From the NCBI RefSeq assembly GCF_003937945.1, contig NZ_RSEC01000058.1, positions 1,240,001 through 1,304,000 of the forward strand: a stretch of 64,000 bases of DNA, in the 5' to 3' direction. This document shows, in pieces, positions 1-7,933 of this stretch. How positions within the stretch are numbered: the stretch's first letter is position 1; each line of letters opens with the position of its first letter. Below the pieces are notes generated by a model that searched no databases, was not told the origin of the DNA, and worked only from the letters and a program-made list of their open reading frames with translations. The translations under genes and the position numbers were made by a program. This DNA comes from Amycolatopsis eburnea. GTDB lineage: Bacteria; Actinomycetota; Actinomycetes; Mycobacteriales; Pseudonocardiaceae.

Positions 1-1
1 C

Positions 2-325
2 CGGCGGCTCAAGGCGGTCACCGACCTGCTCCACGTGGACCCGGCCAGCCCGGCGACCCTGGCCGAGCTGGGCCACCGCACCGGCGCCAGCGAACGCACC
101 CTGAGCCGGCTGTTCGGCAGCGAGCTGTCGATGAGCTTCCACCAGTGGCGCACCCTGCTGCGCACGCAACGGGCGCTGATCGAGCTCAGCGACGGTGCCT
201 CGGTCACCGAAACGGCGATCCGGCTGGGCTGGTCGAACCCCAGCAGCTTCATCGACGCCTTCACCGAGCTGGTCGGTCAGACACCCGGCCGCTACCGCTC
301 GTCGGCTCGGTCCTCCCGTGGGTGA
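2..325 (+). CDS. AraC-family transcriptional regulator, C-terminal part (truncated by window edge)
   Basis: Only the last 107 residues are visible; the start lies before the window. They form the DNA-binding domain of an AraC/XylS regulator. A first helix-turn-helix is seen at ASERTLSRLFGSELS and a second at AIRLGWSNPSSFIDAF, followed by the usual GQTPGRYR ending. The ligand-sensing domain is outside the window, so the effector cannot be guessed. It reads toward the catabolic operon that begins 76 bases downstream and could regulate it, but that is inference from position only. Confidence 0.85.
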   Translation, partial: RRLKAVTDLLHVDPASPATLAELGHRTGASERTLSRLFGSELSMSFHQWRTLLRTQRALIELSDGASVTETAIRLGWSNPSSFIDAFTELVGQTPGRYRSSARSSRG

Positions 326-401
326 GAGGTCGGCGGGTTAGCCGTATTTCCTGGCGGAACACCGGTGGCAGCCCCATGGTGCGGGAGCCGACGCTGCAGG
401 G

Positions 402-1988
402 GTGACTCCCTCCGCCACTACCCAGAGCTCTTCGCCAGCGTCGGCGGCCTCGGCCGGTGCGACGCTGAGCGACCTCATCGTCCAGTCGCTGACGCGGCAC
501 AGCTCGTCGGAAGCGTTCGTCGCGGGCGACCGGCGACTGACCTACGCCCAGGTGCGGGACCTGGTCTCGCAGTACATGGGCGCGCTCGGCCGGCGCGGCG
601 TCGGCCTGGGGGTGGGCGTCACCATGCTCAGCCCGAACACGCCGGAGTCCTGGATCGTGCAGGCCGCGACGTACCTCCTCGGCGGGCGCTTCACGGGACT
701 CCAGGCCCTGGCCTCGGTGCAGGACCACATCGTGGTCTGCGAGGACGCCGAGGCGGCCGTGCTCGTGGTGTCGGCGTCTTTCGAAGAGCACGGCCGGCAG
801 GTCCTCGACCAAGTCGACTCGTTGCGCCACCTGCTGGTGGTGCCGACCGGTGGGGGACTGCCCGAGGGCGAGTCCTACGCCGCACGAGCGCTCGATGCCG
901 GGCCGGCCACCGAGTCCGACGTCGCGTGGCTGCAGTACACCGGCGGCACGACCGGCCGGCCCAAGGGCGTGATGCTGCCGCACCGGGCGATGGCGCACCT
1001 GGCGCTCTCGCACCTGGTGGACTTCGAGCAGCCGCACCGGCCGCGCTACCTGGCCGCGGCGCCGCTCACCCATGCCACCGTGCTCAGCGTCGTCCCGACC
1101 CTGCTGCGCGGCGGGACGGTCGTCGTCGAGCAGGGCTTCGAGCCCGGCCGCTTCTTCGACGTGATCGAGGCGGAGCGCATCAACTGCTTCACGGGGATGC
1201 CGACGATGATCTACGCGCTGCTCGACCACGCTCGGCCGGAGACCAGGGACCTGTCGAGCCTCGAGGTGATCTGGTACGCCACCGGGCCGATGTCGCCGGT
1301 GCGGCTGGCCGAGGCGCGCGAACGCATCGGGCCGGTCTTCGCCCAGCTCTACGGCCAGACCGAGTCGACCGGCATCGGGACCGTGCTGCCCAAGGCCGCC
1401 CACGAGACAGCCGACCTCGAGCGGCTCGGCTCCTGCGGCCGGCCGGTGCTCGGCAACCGCATCCGGCTGGTCGACGACGGCGGCCACGACGTGGCCGTTG
1501 GCGAGGTCGGCGAGATCGTCATGCGCAACCGCGGCGTCATGCTCGGCTACCGGAACCTGCCCGAACAGACCGGCGAGGCGCTCAAGGACGGCTGGCTCCA
1601 CACCGGCGACCTCGCTCGCCAGGACGACCAGGGCCTGCTCTACATCGTGGACCGCAAGAAGGACATGATCATCTCCGGCGGCTTCAACATCTACGCCAGC
1701 GAGGTCGAGGCGGCCCTGACCGGCCATCCGTCGGTGAGCTCGGCCGCGGTCATCGGCGTGCCCGACGAGCGGTGGGGCGAGGTCGTCGCCGCGTTCGTGG
1801 TGGCCCGTTCGGGGCAGGAGATCGACGGGCCCGCGCTCCAGGCCTTCGTCAAGCAGGTCAAGGGCTCGATGTACGCGCCCAAGCAGGTCGTGGTCGTCGA
1901 CTCGCTGCCCCAGACGGCGGTCGGGAAGGTCGACAAGAAGGCACTGCGGGCTCCCTATTGGCGCGACTCGACGCGCAACGTCCACTGA
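402..1988 (+). CDS. Acyl-CoA synthetase (AMP-dependent synthetase/ligase, FadD-like)
   Basis: This 528-residue protein should activate a carboxylic acid to its CoA thioester through an acyl-adenylate. The phosphate-binding motif YTGGTTGRPKG lies near residue 179, the adenylate motif GWLHTGDLA near 400, the hinge and core motif DRKKDMIISGGFNIY near 418-435, and the C-terminal catalytic lysine region TAVGKVDKK near 505. The length is normal for the family. The GTG start is preceded by GCAGGG. It is the first gene of a five-gene operon with an amidohydrolase, an SDR-like protein, an LLM oxidoreductase and a hydratase fusion, so the substrate is probably an aromatic or alicyclic acid (inference). 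Confidence 0.93.
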   Translation: MTPSATTQSSSPASAASAGATLSDLIVQSLTRHSSSEAFVAGDRRLTYAQVRDLVSQYMGALGRRGVGLGVGVTMLSPNTPESWIVQAATYLLGGRFTGLQALASVQDHIVVCEDAEAAVLVVSASFEEHGRQVLDQVDSLRHLLVVPTGGGLPEGESYAARALDAGPATESDVAWLQYTGGTTGRPKGVMLPHRAMAHLALSHLVDFEQPHRPRYLAAAPLTHATVLSVVPTLLRGGTVVVEQGFEPGRFFDVIEAERINCFTGMPTMIYALLDHARPETRDLSSLEVIWYATGPMSPVRLAEARERIGPVFAQLYGQTESTGIGTVLPKAAHETADLERLGSCGRPVLGNRIRLVDDGGHDVAVGEVGEIVMRNRGVMLGYRNLPEQTGEALKDGWLHTGDLARQDDQGLLYIVDRKKDMIISGGFNIYASEVEAALTGHPSVSSAAVIGVPDERWGEVVAAFVVARSGQEIDGPALQAFVKQVKGSMYAPKQVVVVDSLPQTAVGKVDKKALRAPYWRDSTRNVH

Positions 1989-2018
1989 CCCGTCAGCATC
2001 GAGGAAAGGCCCTCAGCG

Positions 2019-2906
2019 TTGAGCACAGACACGACCCCCCGCCTGATCGACTTCCACTCCCATTGGGGCACCGAACGCGGGTGGCGCGGCAGTCCGTATG
2101 AGACCGCGGCGGACCGCGAAGCCCTGCGGGGTTACTTCAAGTGGGGCATGAGCTTCGTCAGCGACGAGGAGCAGGCCGAGCAGTTCCGCGCGGCGAACGC
2201 CCGGGTGATGCTGGACTTCGCCTTCACCTACACGTTGGAGGCCGGCGCCGTCCGGGAGCAGCACGACTACGCCTTCGACTTCGCGCGCCGGCACCCCGAC
2301 GTCGTCCTCGGCCACTGGATCGGCATCGACCCCACGCAGCCGGCCCACGTCAAGGAGCTGGAGCGCTGCCTCAGCGACGGACCCGGGCTGATCGGACTGG
2401 CGGTGCACTCGTTCACCCCGGCAGGCCCGCCGGACGAGCCGGGCTGGGCGGCCTGCCTGAACCTGTGCCGCGAGGCAGGCCGTCCGGTCCTGGTGCACGT
2501 CGGGATGTCGGCGACCGGTGCCGGCACCCGCGGCGGCATGGGCATCACCCTGGAGGGCGGCCACCCGCGGTACGTCGATCGGGTGGCCGCGCGCCACCCC
2601 GACCTCAACGTGATCGCGGGCCGGGTGGCCTGGCCCTGGCAGTCGGAGATGATCGCGACGGCCCTGCACAAGGGGAACGTCTGGCTGGAGCTGCACGGCT
2701 GGTCCCCGCGCTACTTCCCCGACGAGCTCAAGCGCGAGATCGGGAAGCGGCTGCGCAAGCGCGTGTTCTTCGGTGCCGACTACCCGATGCTCAGCCACGA
2801 GCGGCTGGTCGCCGACTGGCGTGAGCAGGGTTATCCGGATGACGTCCTCGACGACATCTTCACGGGCAATGCCGAGGCTTTCCTCGCCGAGATCGGGGTG
2901 GCGTGA
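2019..2906 (+). CDS. Amidohydrolase family protein (amidohydrolase-2 / ACMSD-like TIM barrel)
   Basis: The 295-residue protein starts with a TTG codon behind GAGGAAAGG, 30 bases after the ligase. It has the metal-binding N-terminal motif FHSHWG (HxH type) near residue 12, a central HVGMSATG histidine and the C-terminal VFFGADYPM aspartate typical of the amidohydrolase-2 superfamily. Members are decarboxylases or hydrolases acting on aromatic and cyclic acids such as aminocarboxymuconate semialdehyde. Its stop overlaps the next start, so the genes are translationally coupled. The exact reaction cannot be fixed from sequence alone. Confidence 0.88.
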   Translation: MSTDTTPRLIDFHSHWGTERGWRGSPYETAADREALRGYFKWGMSFVSDEEQAEQFRAANARVMLDFAFTYTLEAGAVREQHDYAFDFARRHPDVVLGHWIGIDPTQPAHVKELERCLSDGPGLIGLAVHSFTPAGPPDEPGWAACLNLCREAGRPVLVHVGMSATGAGTRGGMGITLEGGHPRYVDRVAARHPDLNVIAGRVAWPWQSEMIATALHKGNVWLELHGWSPRYFPDELKREIGKRLRKRVFFGADYPMLSHERLVADWREQGYPDDVLDDIFTGNAEAFLAEIGVA

Positions 2907-3706
2907 TGGACCTGGGACTGACGGGCAAGGTCGCCATCGTCGGCGGCGGCAGCGACGGGCTCGGCTTCGCGATCGCCGAGCGCCTCCTGGCCGAGGGCGC
3001 CCACGTCGCCTTCTTCGCGCGGCGCGCGGAGAAGGTCGCCGCGGCGGAGAGGCAGCTCACCGAGAGGTACGGCGAGGAGCGGGTCCTCGGCCTGGCCGCC
3101 GACTGCTCGAGCGCCGCGGACCTGGAGATGGTGACCGCCTCGACGCTGGAGCGGTTCGGGGACGCCGTCCACGTGCTGGTGACCAACGACGGCGGACCGC
3201 CGATCCGGCGGATCTCCGAGCTCACCGACGAGGTCTGGCAGCAGGCCTTCGAACGGCACTTCTTCTACGTCGTCAGGTCCGTGCGGTCCACGCTGCCGCA
3301 CATGACGGCCGAGGGCGGCAGCATCCTCAACGTCGTGTCGGCGGTCGCCCGGCGTCCCGCGGTCGGCATGGCCGCGCCGACGACGGTGTGGTCGGCGGTG
3401 ATCGGCTACGCGCAGACCCTCGCCCTCGAGGTCGGTGCGCAGGACATCAGCGTCAACACCCTGCTGGCCGGCTACTTCGACACACCACTGCTCGCCAAGA
3501 CCATCGAGCGTCAGCCCGAGCTGTCCAAGGAGCGGCTGGGGAGCACGGTGCCGCTGGGACGCGTCGGCGCGTCCCGGGAGTTCGCGGACCTCGCCGCCAT
3601 GCTGGTCTCACCGGGCTCGAGGTACGTGACCGGCACGGTGACCCCGGTCGACGGAGGCGCCAGTGTCGGTCTGGGCGCCAGTTTCGACTCCGCGGCCCGG
3701 TCGTGA
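2903..3706 (+). CDS. SDR-family protein lacking the YxxxK catalytic pair
   Basis: A 267-residue Rossmann protein with the cofactor motif VGGGSDGLG near residues 13-21 and the NAG-equivalent segment written as NDGG. The strand with the catalytic serine is kept (NVVSAVARRP, Ser about 146), but where YxxxK should stand the sequence reads APTTVWSAVIGYAQTLA, so both the tyrosine and the lysine are absent. The C-terminal GTVTPVDGG is standard for SDRs. It may bind a nucleotide without normal dehydrogenase chemistry. The start is GTG at 2903 (overlapping the previous stop) or ATG at 2906; both keep the same frame. Confidence 0.9.
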   Translation: MMDLGLTGKVAIVGGGSDGLGFAIAERLLAEGAHVAFFARRAEKVAAAERQLTERYGEERVLGLAADCSSAADLEMVTASTLERFGDAVHVLVTNDGGPPIRRISELTDEVWQQAFERHFFYVVRSVRSTLPHMTAEGGSILNVVSAVARRPAVGMAAPTTVWSAVIGYAQTLALEVGAQDISVNTLLAGYFDTPLLAKTIERQPELSKERLGSTVPLGRVGASREFADLAAMLVSPGSRYVTGTVTPVDGGASVGLGASFDSAARS

Positions 3707-4716
3707 GGCTGTCGACCACGCTGACCCACGGCGGCGACCCGCGGGCGGCCGCCGAGCAGGTCGCCGCCTTCGAGGCCGCCGGGCTCGACACGGTGTGGGT
3801 CGCGGAAGGCTACGGCTTCGACTCCCCGACGCTGATGGGCTACCTCGCGGCGCGCACCTCGACCGTCGAGATCGGGTCGGCGATCCTCAACGTCTACTCC
3901 CGCACACCGGCCCTGCTCGCCCAGACCGCGGCGGGCCTCGACAGCGTCTCCGGCGGCCGCGCCGTCATCGGCCTGGGTGCCTCCGGACCGCAGGTCGTCG
4001 AGGGCTGGCACGGCGTGCCCTACGCCCGGCCCGTCGGCCGGACCAAGGAAGTCGTGGAGATCATGCGCGCCGCCCTGCGCCGTGAGCGGGTCGAACACGA
4101 CGGCCCGTCCTTCCAAGTGCCGCTCCCCGGGAGCAGGCCGCTCAAGCTGATGAGCAGGCCGCCGCGTACCTCGGTCCCGATCTACCTCGCTGCCCTGGGC
4201 CCGAAGTCGGTCGAGGGCGCCGCGTCGTACGCCGACGGCTGGCTGCCGTTCCTCTACTCGCCCGAGGACGCCGCTCGGGTATGGGGTGACGCGCTCGCCG
4301 CCGGAGCGGCCGCACGCTCCGCGGATCTCGCGCCGCTGGAGATCGTGGCCGGTGGCGTGGTGGCCGTCGGAGAAGACGTGAAGGGCGTCCTCGACCTCGT
4401 CCGTCCGGTGTTCGCCCGCTACATCGGCGGTATGGGCAGTCGCCGCAAGAACTTCTACAACGACCTCATTCGTTGGTACGGCTACGAGGACGAGGCCCGG
4501 CGGATCCAGGAGCTCTACCTCGATGGCAAGAAGCGGGAGGCCGAGGCAGCCGTACCGCTCGAACTGCTGGAACGGGTCAACCTCGTCGGCCCGGCCTCGT
4601 ACGTCAAGGAACGGATCGAGGCCTTCCGCGAATCGGGCGTGACCAACCTCCAGGTGACCCCTGTCGGTGACGACGCCACCGAGCTGGTACGTCGTCTCAA
4701 GGAGTGGAGTACGTAG
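3703..4716 (+). CDS. LLM-class flavin-dependent oxidoreductase (luciferase-like)
   Basis: The 337-residue product reads as a bacterial-luciferase-like or F420-dependent TIM-barrel oxidoreductase: early AAAEQVAAFEAAGLDTVWVAE, then VEIGSAILNVYSRTPALLAQ, the SGGRAVIGLGASG loop, and VPIYLAALGPKSVEGAASYADGW cofactor-side segments. The GTG start overlaps the SDR stop (GTGA). It presumably performs a monooxygenation or hydride-transfer step on the CoA-linked or ring-opened intermediate made by the operon. Whether the cofactor is FMN or F420 is not visible. Family assignment is strong, substrate unknown. Confidence 0.92.
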   Translation: MRLSTTLTHGGDPRAAAEQVAAFEAAGLDTVWVAEGYGFDSPTLMGYLAARTSTVEIGSAILNVYSRTPALLAQTAAGLDSVSGGRAVIGLGASGPQVVEGWHGVPYARPVGRTKEVVEIMRAALRRERVEHDGPSFQVPLPGSRPLKLMSRPPRTSVPIYLAALGPKSVEGAASYADGWLPFLYSPEDAARVWGDALAAGAAARSADLAPLEIVAGGVVAVGEDVKGVLDLVRPVFARYIGGMGSRRKNFYNDLIRWYGYEDEARRIQELYLDGKKREAEAAVPLELLERVNLVGPASYVKERIEAFRESGVTNLQVTPVGDDATELVRRLKEWST

Positions 4717-5798
4717 TGATTCACCACGTGATGTTCTTCTGGTTCCGGAAGGACTCGCCGCAAGCGGAGGTGGAGGAGGTTCTGGAGGGTATCCGGAGTT
4801 TCGCCACCATCCCCGCCGTCAAGGACGTCTCGATCAGCGAGAATCGAGGATTTCCGGAGTCGTCCGCCCCGTTCACCCATGCCGCCATCCTCACGTTCGA
4901 CGATTGGGACGACAAAAACGCATATCTCGGTGACGACCTGCACCAGTCCGTTCGGCGCAGGGCGATGTCCGTGCTCGGCGAGCTGAAGACCATCAGCGTC
5001 GACACCGGCCGAGCAGCAGCCCCGAGCCTGGAGGACCTTGCGGCGCAACTTCACAATGCGGAGCTGAACCGCCGCACCATCGAGCCGTTGTCAGAGCAGG
5101 TCCCGGGGCTGACTGTCGCGGATTCGTACCGGATCCAGCAGCTGAACGTCGCTCGCCGCCTGCGAGACGGCGGTGCTGTTGTCGGTCACAAGGTCGGCCT
5201 GACCTCCGTTGCCATGCAGGAACAACTCGGCGTCGACGAACCCGACTACGGGGTCCTTTTCGCCGACATGCTCCAAGCCGACGGCCAACCGATCCCGGTG
5301 TCCGGTCTGATCCAGCCGCGGGTCGAGGCGGAAGTGGCTTTCCTCATGGACCGCGAACTGCGCGGGCCAGGCGTCACCGAAGCTGACGCGCTCGAAGCGA
5401 TCGTGGGCGCGCTTCCGGTGATCGAGGTGATCGACAGCCGCATCAGCGCGTGGAAGATCGGCTTGGCCGACACGATCGCCGACAACGCGTCTTGCGCGAA
5501 GGTTGTTCGCGGTGAAGTCGTGACGCCGGTCGCGGAAATCGATCTCCGCACCATCGGAATGGTCCTCACGGTCAACGGCGAGGTCGTATCGACGGCTGCC
5601 GGAGCTGCCGTGCTCGGGAACCCGATTCGCGGGGTTGTCTGGCTCGCCGACAAGTTGGCCGAGTTCGGGGTTTCCTTGCGGCCGGGTGACCTCGTGCTTG
5701 CCGGCGCGCTCCACGCGTCCATTCCGGTGACCGGAGGAATGTCGGTTAGCGCTGAGTTCGCGAACATCGGCGCGATCACCGCCGAATTCACTTCCTGA
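4716..5798 (+). CDS. Fusion of Dabb (stress-response A/B barrel) domain and 2-keto-4-pentenoate hydratase-like domain
   Basis: The start is placed at GTG 4716, whose G is the last base of the preceding TAG stop; this gives IHHVMFFWFRKD, the expected first strand of a Dabb domain. A GTG at 4704 is possible. Residues 1 to about 95 are a dimeric alpha/beta barrel domain; residues about 110 to 358 are a MhpD-type hydratase/decarboxylase of the FAH fold, with GHKVGLTS, PRVEAEVAFLMDREL and the ending PVTGGMSVSAEFANIG. MhpD enzymes hydrate 2-hydroxypenta-2,4-dienoate in meta-cleavage pathways. The single reading frame without a stop between the domains is unusual. Base composition is slightly less GC-biased than its neighbours. 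Confidence 0.85.
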   Translation: MIHHVMFFWFRKDSPQAEVEEVLEGIRSFATIPAVKDVSISENRGFPESSAPFTHAAILTFDDWDDKNAYLGDDLHQSVRRRAMSVLGELKTISVDTGRAAAPSLEDLAAQLHNAELNRRTIEPLSEQVPGLTVADSYRIQQLNVARRLRDGGAVVGHKVGLTSVAMQEQLGVDEPDYGVLFADMLQADGQPIPVSGLIQPRVEAEVAFLMDRELRGPGVTEADALEAIVGALPVIEVIDSRISAWKIGLADTIADNASCAKVVRGEVVTPVAEIDLRTIGMVLTVNGEVVSTAAGAAVLGNPIRGVVWLADKLAEFGVSLRPGDLVLAGALHASIPVTGGMSVSAEFANIGAITAEFTS

Positions 5799-5814
5799 CG
5801 GCGACCGCGCTCGG

Positions 5815-6681
5815 CTACCGGTCGCGGGCGTACTGGGCTGGAGTTTGGTTGTAGCGCCGGCGAAACGAACGGATGAAGTGGCTGCTGTCGGCGAACTGCC
5901 AGCGGGCCGCGACCTCCGAGACGGGCCGGCCGGCGGCCAGCGCGCGGCGGGCCTCTTCCAGGCGACGGCGCCGGATGTAGGCGGCGACGGATTCGCCGGT
6001 GCCGGCGAACGCGCGGTTCAGGGTGCGGATGGAGACGTGCAGTTGACGGGCGAGCAAGCCGGGTGTCAGTTCGGGGTGGGTGAGCCACTGATCGGCGAGT
6101 TCGCGGGCAGCCGTGGCCAGCGCGGGGGCCAGGGTGGGTTCGGTGTCGTCGACGTAGTGGTGCACCACGCCGCGGGTCAGCTCGATCAGTGCGTTTCTGG
6201 CTGCTTCGACGCCGTGGCCGGCGAGTTCGTCGATCGTGTCGTGGAGCAGGCTGGCGTGGGCCAGCAGGAGGCGTACTTCGGGTGCGACGGCCGGGCCGCT
6301 GACCGGTTTGTCGCCCGCGTGGCCGCCGATGGCCCCGGCGGGCAGCGCGATGGTGGCGCCGGCGGTCTGCGGGCTCATCTCGAAGCCGGTCAGGCCGGCG
6401 GAGCGCCGGACCGTGAACCGCCCTCCCGGCAGGGCGAGCCGGCTGCCGGAGTGCTGCAGAGTCCAGGAACCCCGGTGCACGACGTACAGCCGCAGCTCGT
6501 CCGCCGCCCGCTGCGTGGTGCCTGATCGCAGCCTGACCGCGGTGCGGAAGTCGGTGAGGACGGCGTCCCGTACCCGGGCCTCGCGGGTCCGTACCCGGGC
6601 GCCGAGCTCCGTGCCGGTGGCGTATTCCGGCGGTCGGTCGCAGCTGCCGGTGTGCTCATCGAGTTCCGGACTCCCGCTCAT
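5815..6681 (-). CDS. AraC-family transcriptional regulator
   Basis: A 288-residue regulator, convergent with the hydratase fusion (16 bases between stops) and divergent from the P450. The N-terminal half resembles the AraC-binding-like sensor domain (strands LRLYVVHRGSWTLQH and GGRFTVRRSAGLTG). The C-terminal DNA-binding domain has LARQLHVSIRTLNRAF and VAARWQFADSSHFIRSF, ending NQTPAQYARDR. The ATG at 6681 was chosen because the sequence upstream no longer looks protein-like. The 115-base gap to the P450 makes that gene its likeliest target. Confidence 0.9.
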   Translation of the reverse strand: MSGSPELDEHTGSCDRPPEYATGTELGARVRTREARVRDAVLTDFRTAVRLRSGTTQRAADELRLYVVHRGSWTLQHSGSRLALPGGRFTVRRSAGLTGFEMSPQTAGATIALPAGAIGGHAGDKPVSGPAVAPEVRLLLAHASLLHDTIDELAGHGVEAARNALIELTRGVVHHYVDDTEPTLAPALATAARELADQWLTHPELTPGLLARQLHVSIRTLNRAFAGTGESVAAYIRRRRLEEARRALAAGRPVSEVAARWQFADSSHFIRSFRRRYNQTPAQYARDR

Positions 6682-6796
6682 ATCGCCATTGTGGCCCGCA
6701 TCTTCCACCCCATGGCTCCCAGATCCAATCGGAGGCACCGGCACGCCACTTACGTTGGCAGACACCACGGCACCTGGATTCGGTGAGGAGCAGCCC

Positions 6797-7882
6797 ATGA
6801 CGCCCCTGCTGGTGACCGGTTTCGACGCTGCGCGGCGGATGCTGTCCGAACGGCGGACGTCGAAAGTCCTTGACGCGGAAGCGAGGGGACTCTCCCCGGA
6901 ACTGGGTGACGCGATGCTGCGCATGATCCTGTTCCTCGATCCGCCGGGCCACACCCGCCTGCGCCGTCTGGTCTCGGCCGCCTTCTCCGCCGCGCGCATC
7001 GAGGCGTTGCGCCCGCGCGTCGAGCGCGTCGCGGCCGATCTGCTGGACGCGATGGACCGGCCCGAGACGCTGGACCTGATCGAGGCGTACGCGTGGCCGC
7101 TGTCGATGCAGGTCATCTGTGACCTGCTCGGCGTCCCGGCCGACAGCCGCGAGGAGTTCCGCACGTGGACCGCCATCGTGGCCGGCGGCGCTGCCCGGGA
7201 ACACGAGCAGCCCGCCCAGCTGACCCGGTTGCTCGGCGTCATCCGGGGGATGATCGCCGACCAGCGCGCCCACCCCGGCGATGGCCTGCTCAGTGACCTG
7301 ATCGCGGTTCGTGCGGAGCAGGACCGGTTGTCCGACGGCGAACTCACCTCGATGGTCTTCGCACTCCTGGTCGGCGGGCACGAAACGACCGCCGGCCTGA
7401 TCGGCAACGGCGTGTTCCGGCTGCTCGAGGACCGCGAGCGGTGGAACCGGCTGCGGGCCGAGCCCGGGCTGCTGCCCACCGCGATCGAGGAGTTCATCCG
7501 GTTCGACACCCCACTGGCCACGACCACCTACCGGGCCGCCGCCGAGACGTTCGAGTTCGACGGCCGGACCGTCGCGGCCGGCACGCCCATCGACGTCGGC
7601 CTGGCGCAGGCCAACCGCGACCGGAGCCGGTTCCCCGAGGCAGACCGGCTGCGGCTGGACCGGGTCGAGAACCCGCACCTCGGTTTCGGCCACGGCATCC
7701 ACTACTGCCTGGGCGCGCCCCTGGCCCGGCTGGAAGCCCAGGTCGCGTTCGCCGCCCTGCTGAACCGGTACCCCGACCTCGACCTCGCCGTTCCGGCCGG
7801 CGAGCTGACCTGGCGTGCCGACTTCATGCACGCCGTGTCCAGCCTGCCCGTCCGGCCCCGAGGCGCCCCGGCCACGTCATGA
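6797..7882 (+). CDS. Cytochrome P450, N-terminally short
   Basis: The 361-residue protein carries the I-helix oxygen-binding stretch LLVGGHETTAG near residue 192, the K-helix ExxR as EEFIRF near 231, and the haem-binding FGHGIHYCLGAPLAR with the proximal cysteine near 304. It is an actinobacterial soluble class P450. It starts at ATG 6797 behind GAGGAG with MTPLLVTGFDAARRML, which corresponds to a position some 40-50 residues into a typical P450; the usual first helix and DPYP..Y.RLR region are missing and the upstream frame is not P450-like. No ferredoxin gene adjoins it. It may be inactive or unusually short. Confidence 0.9.
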   Translation: MTPLLVTGFDAARRMLSERRTSKVLDAEARGLSPELGDAMLRMILFLDPPGHTRLRRLVSAAFSAARIEALRPRVERVAADLLDAMDRPETLDLIEAYAWPLSMQVICDLLGVPADSREEFRTWTAIVAGGAAREHEQPAQLTRLLGVIRGMIADQRAHPGDGLLSDLIAVRAEQDRLSDGELTSMVFALLVGGHETTAGLIGNGVFRLLEDRERWNRLRAEPGLLPTAIEEFIRFDTPLATTTYRAAAETFEFDGRTVAAGTPIDVGLAQANRDRSRFPEADRLRLDRVENPHLGFGHGIHYCLGAPLARLEAQVAFAALLNRYPDLDLAVPAGELTWRADFMHAVSSLPVRPRGAPATS

Positions 7883-7933
7883 GTGACGACCGGCTGAACC
7901 CGCTCGTCATGGTGCCCTTGCGGGCCCGGGCCG

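Noticed and set aside
261..1985. A 574-codon minus-strand frame opposite the acyl-CoA synthetase
   Set aside because: Low-complexity Arg/Asp/Val/His composition and full overlap with an unmistakable ligase gene mark it as a shadow.
7883..7933. A possible terminator between the P450 and hydrolase genes
   Set aside because: Only a 5-base GACGA/TCGTC pairing with a long loop is visible, too weak to annotate.
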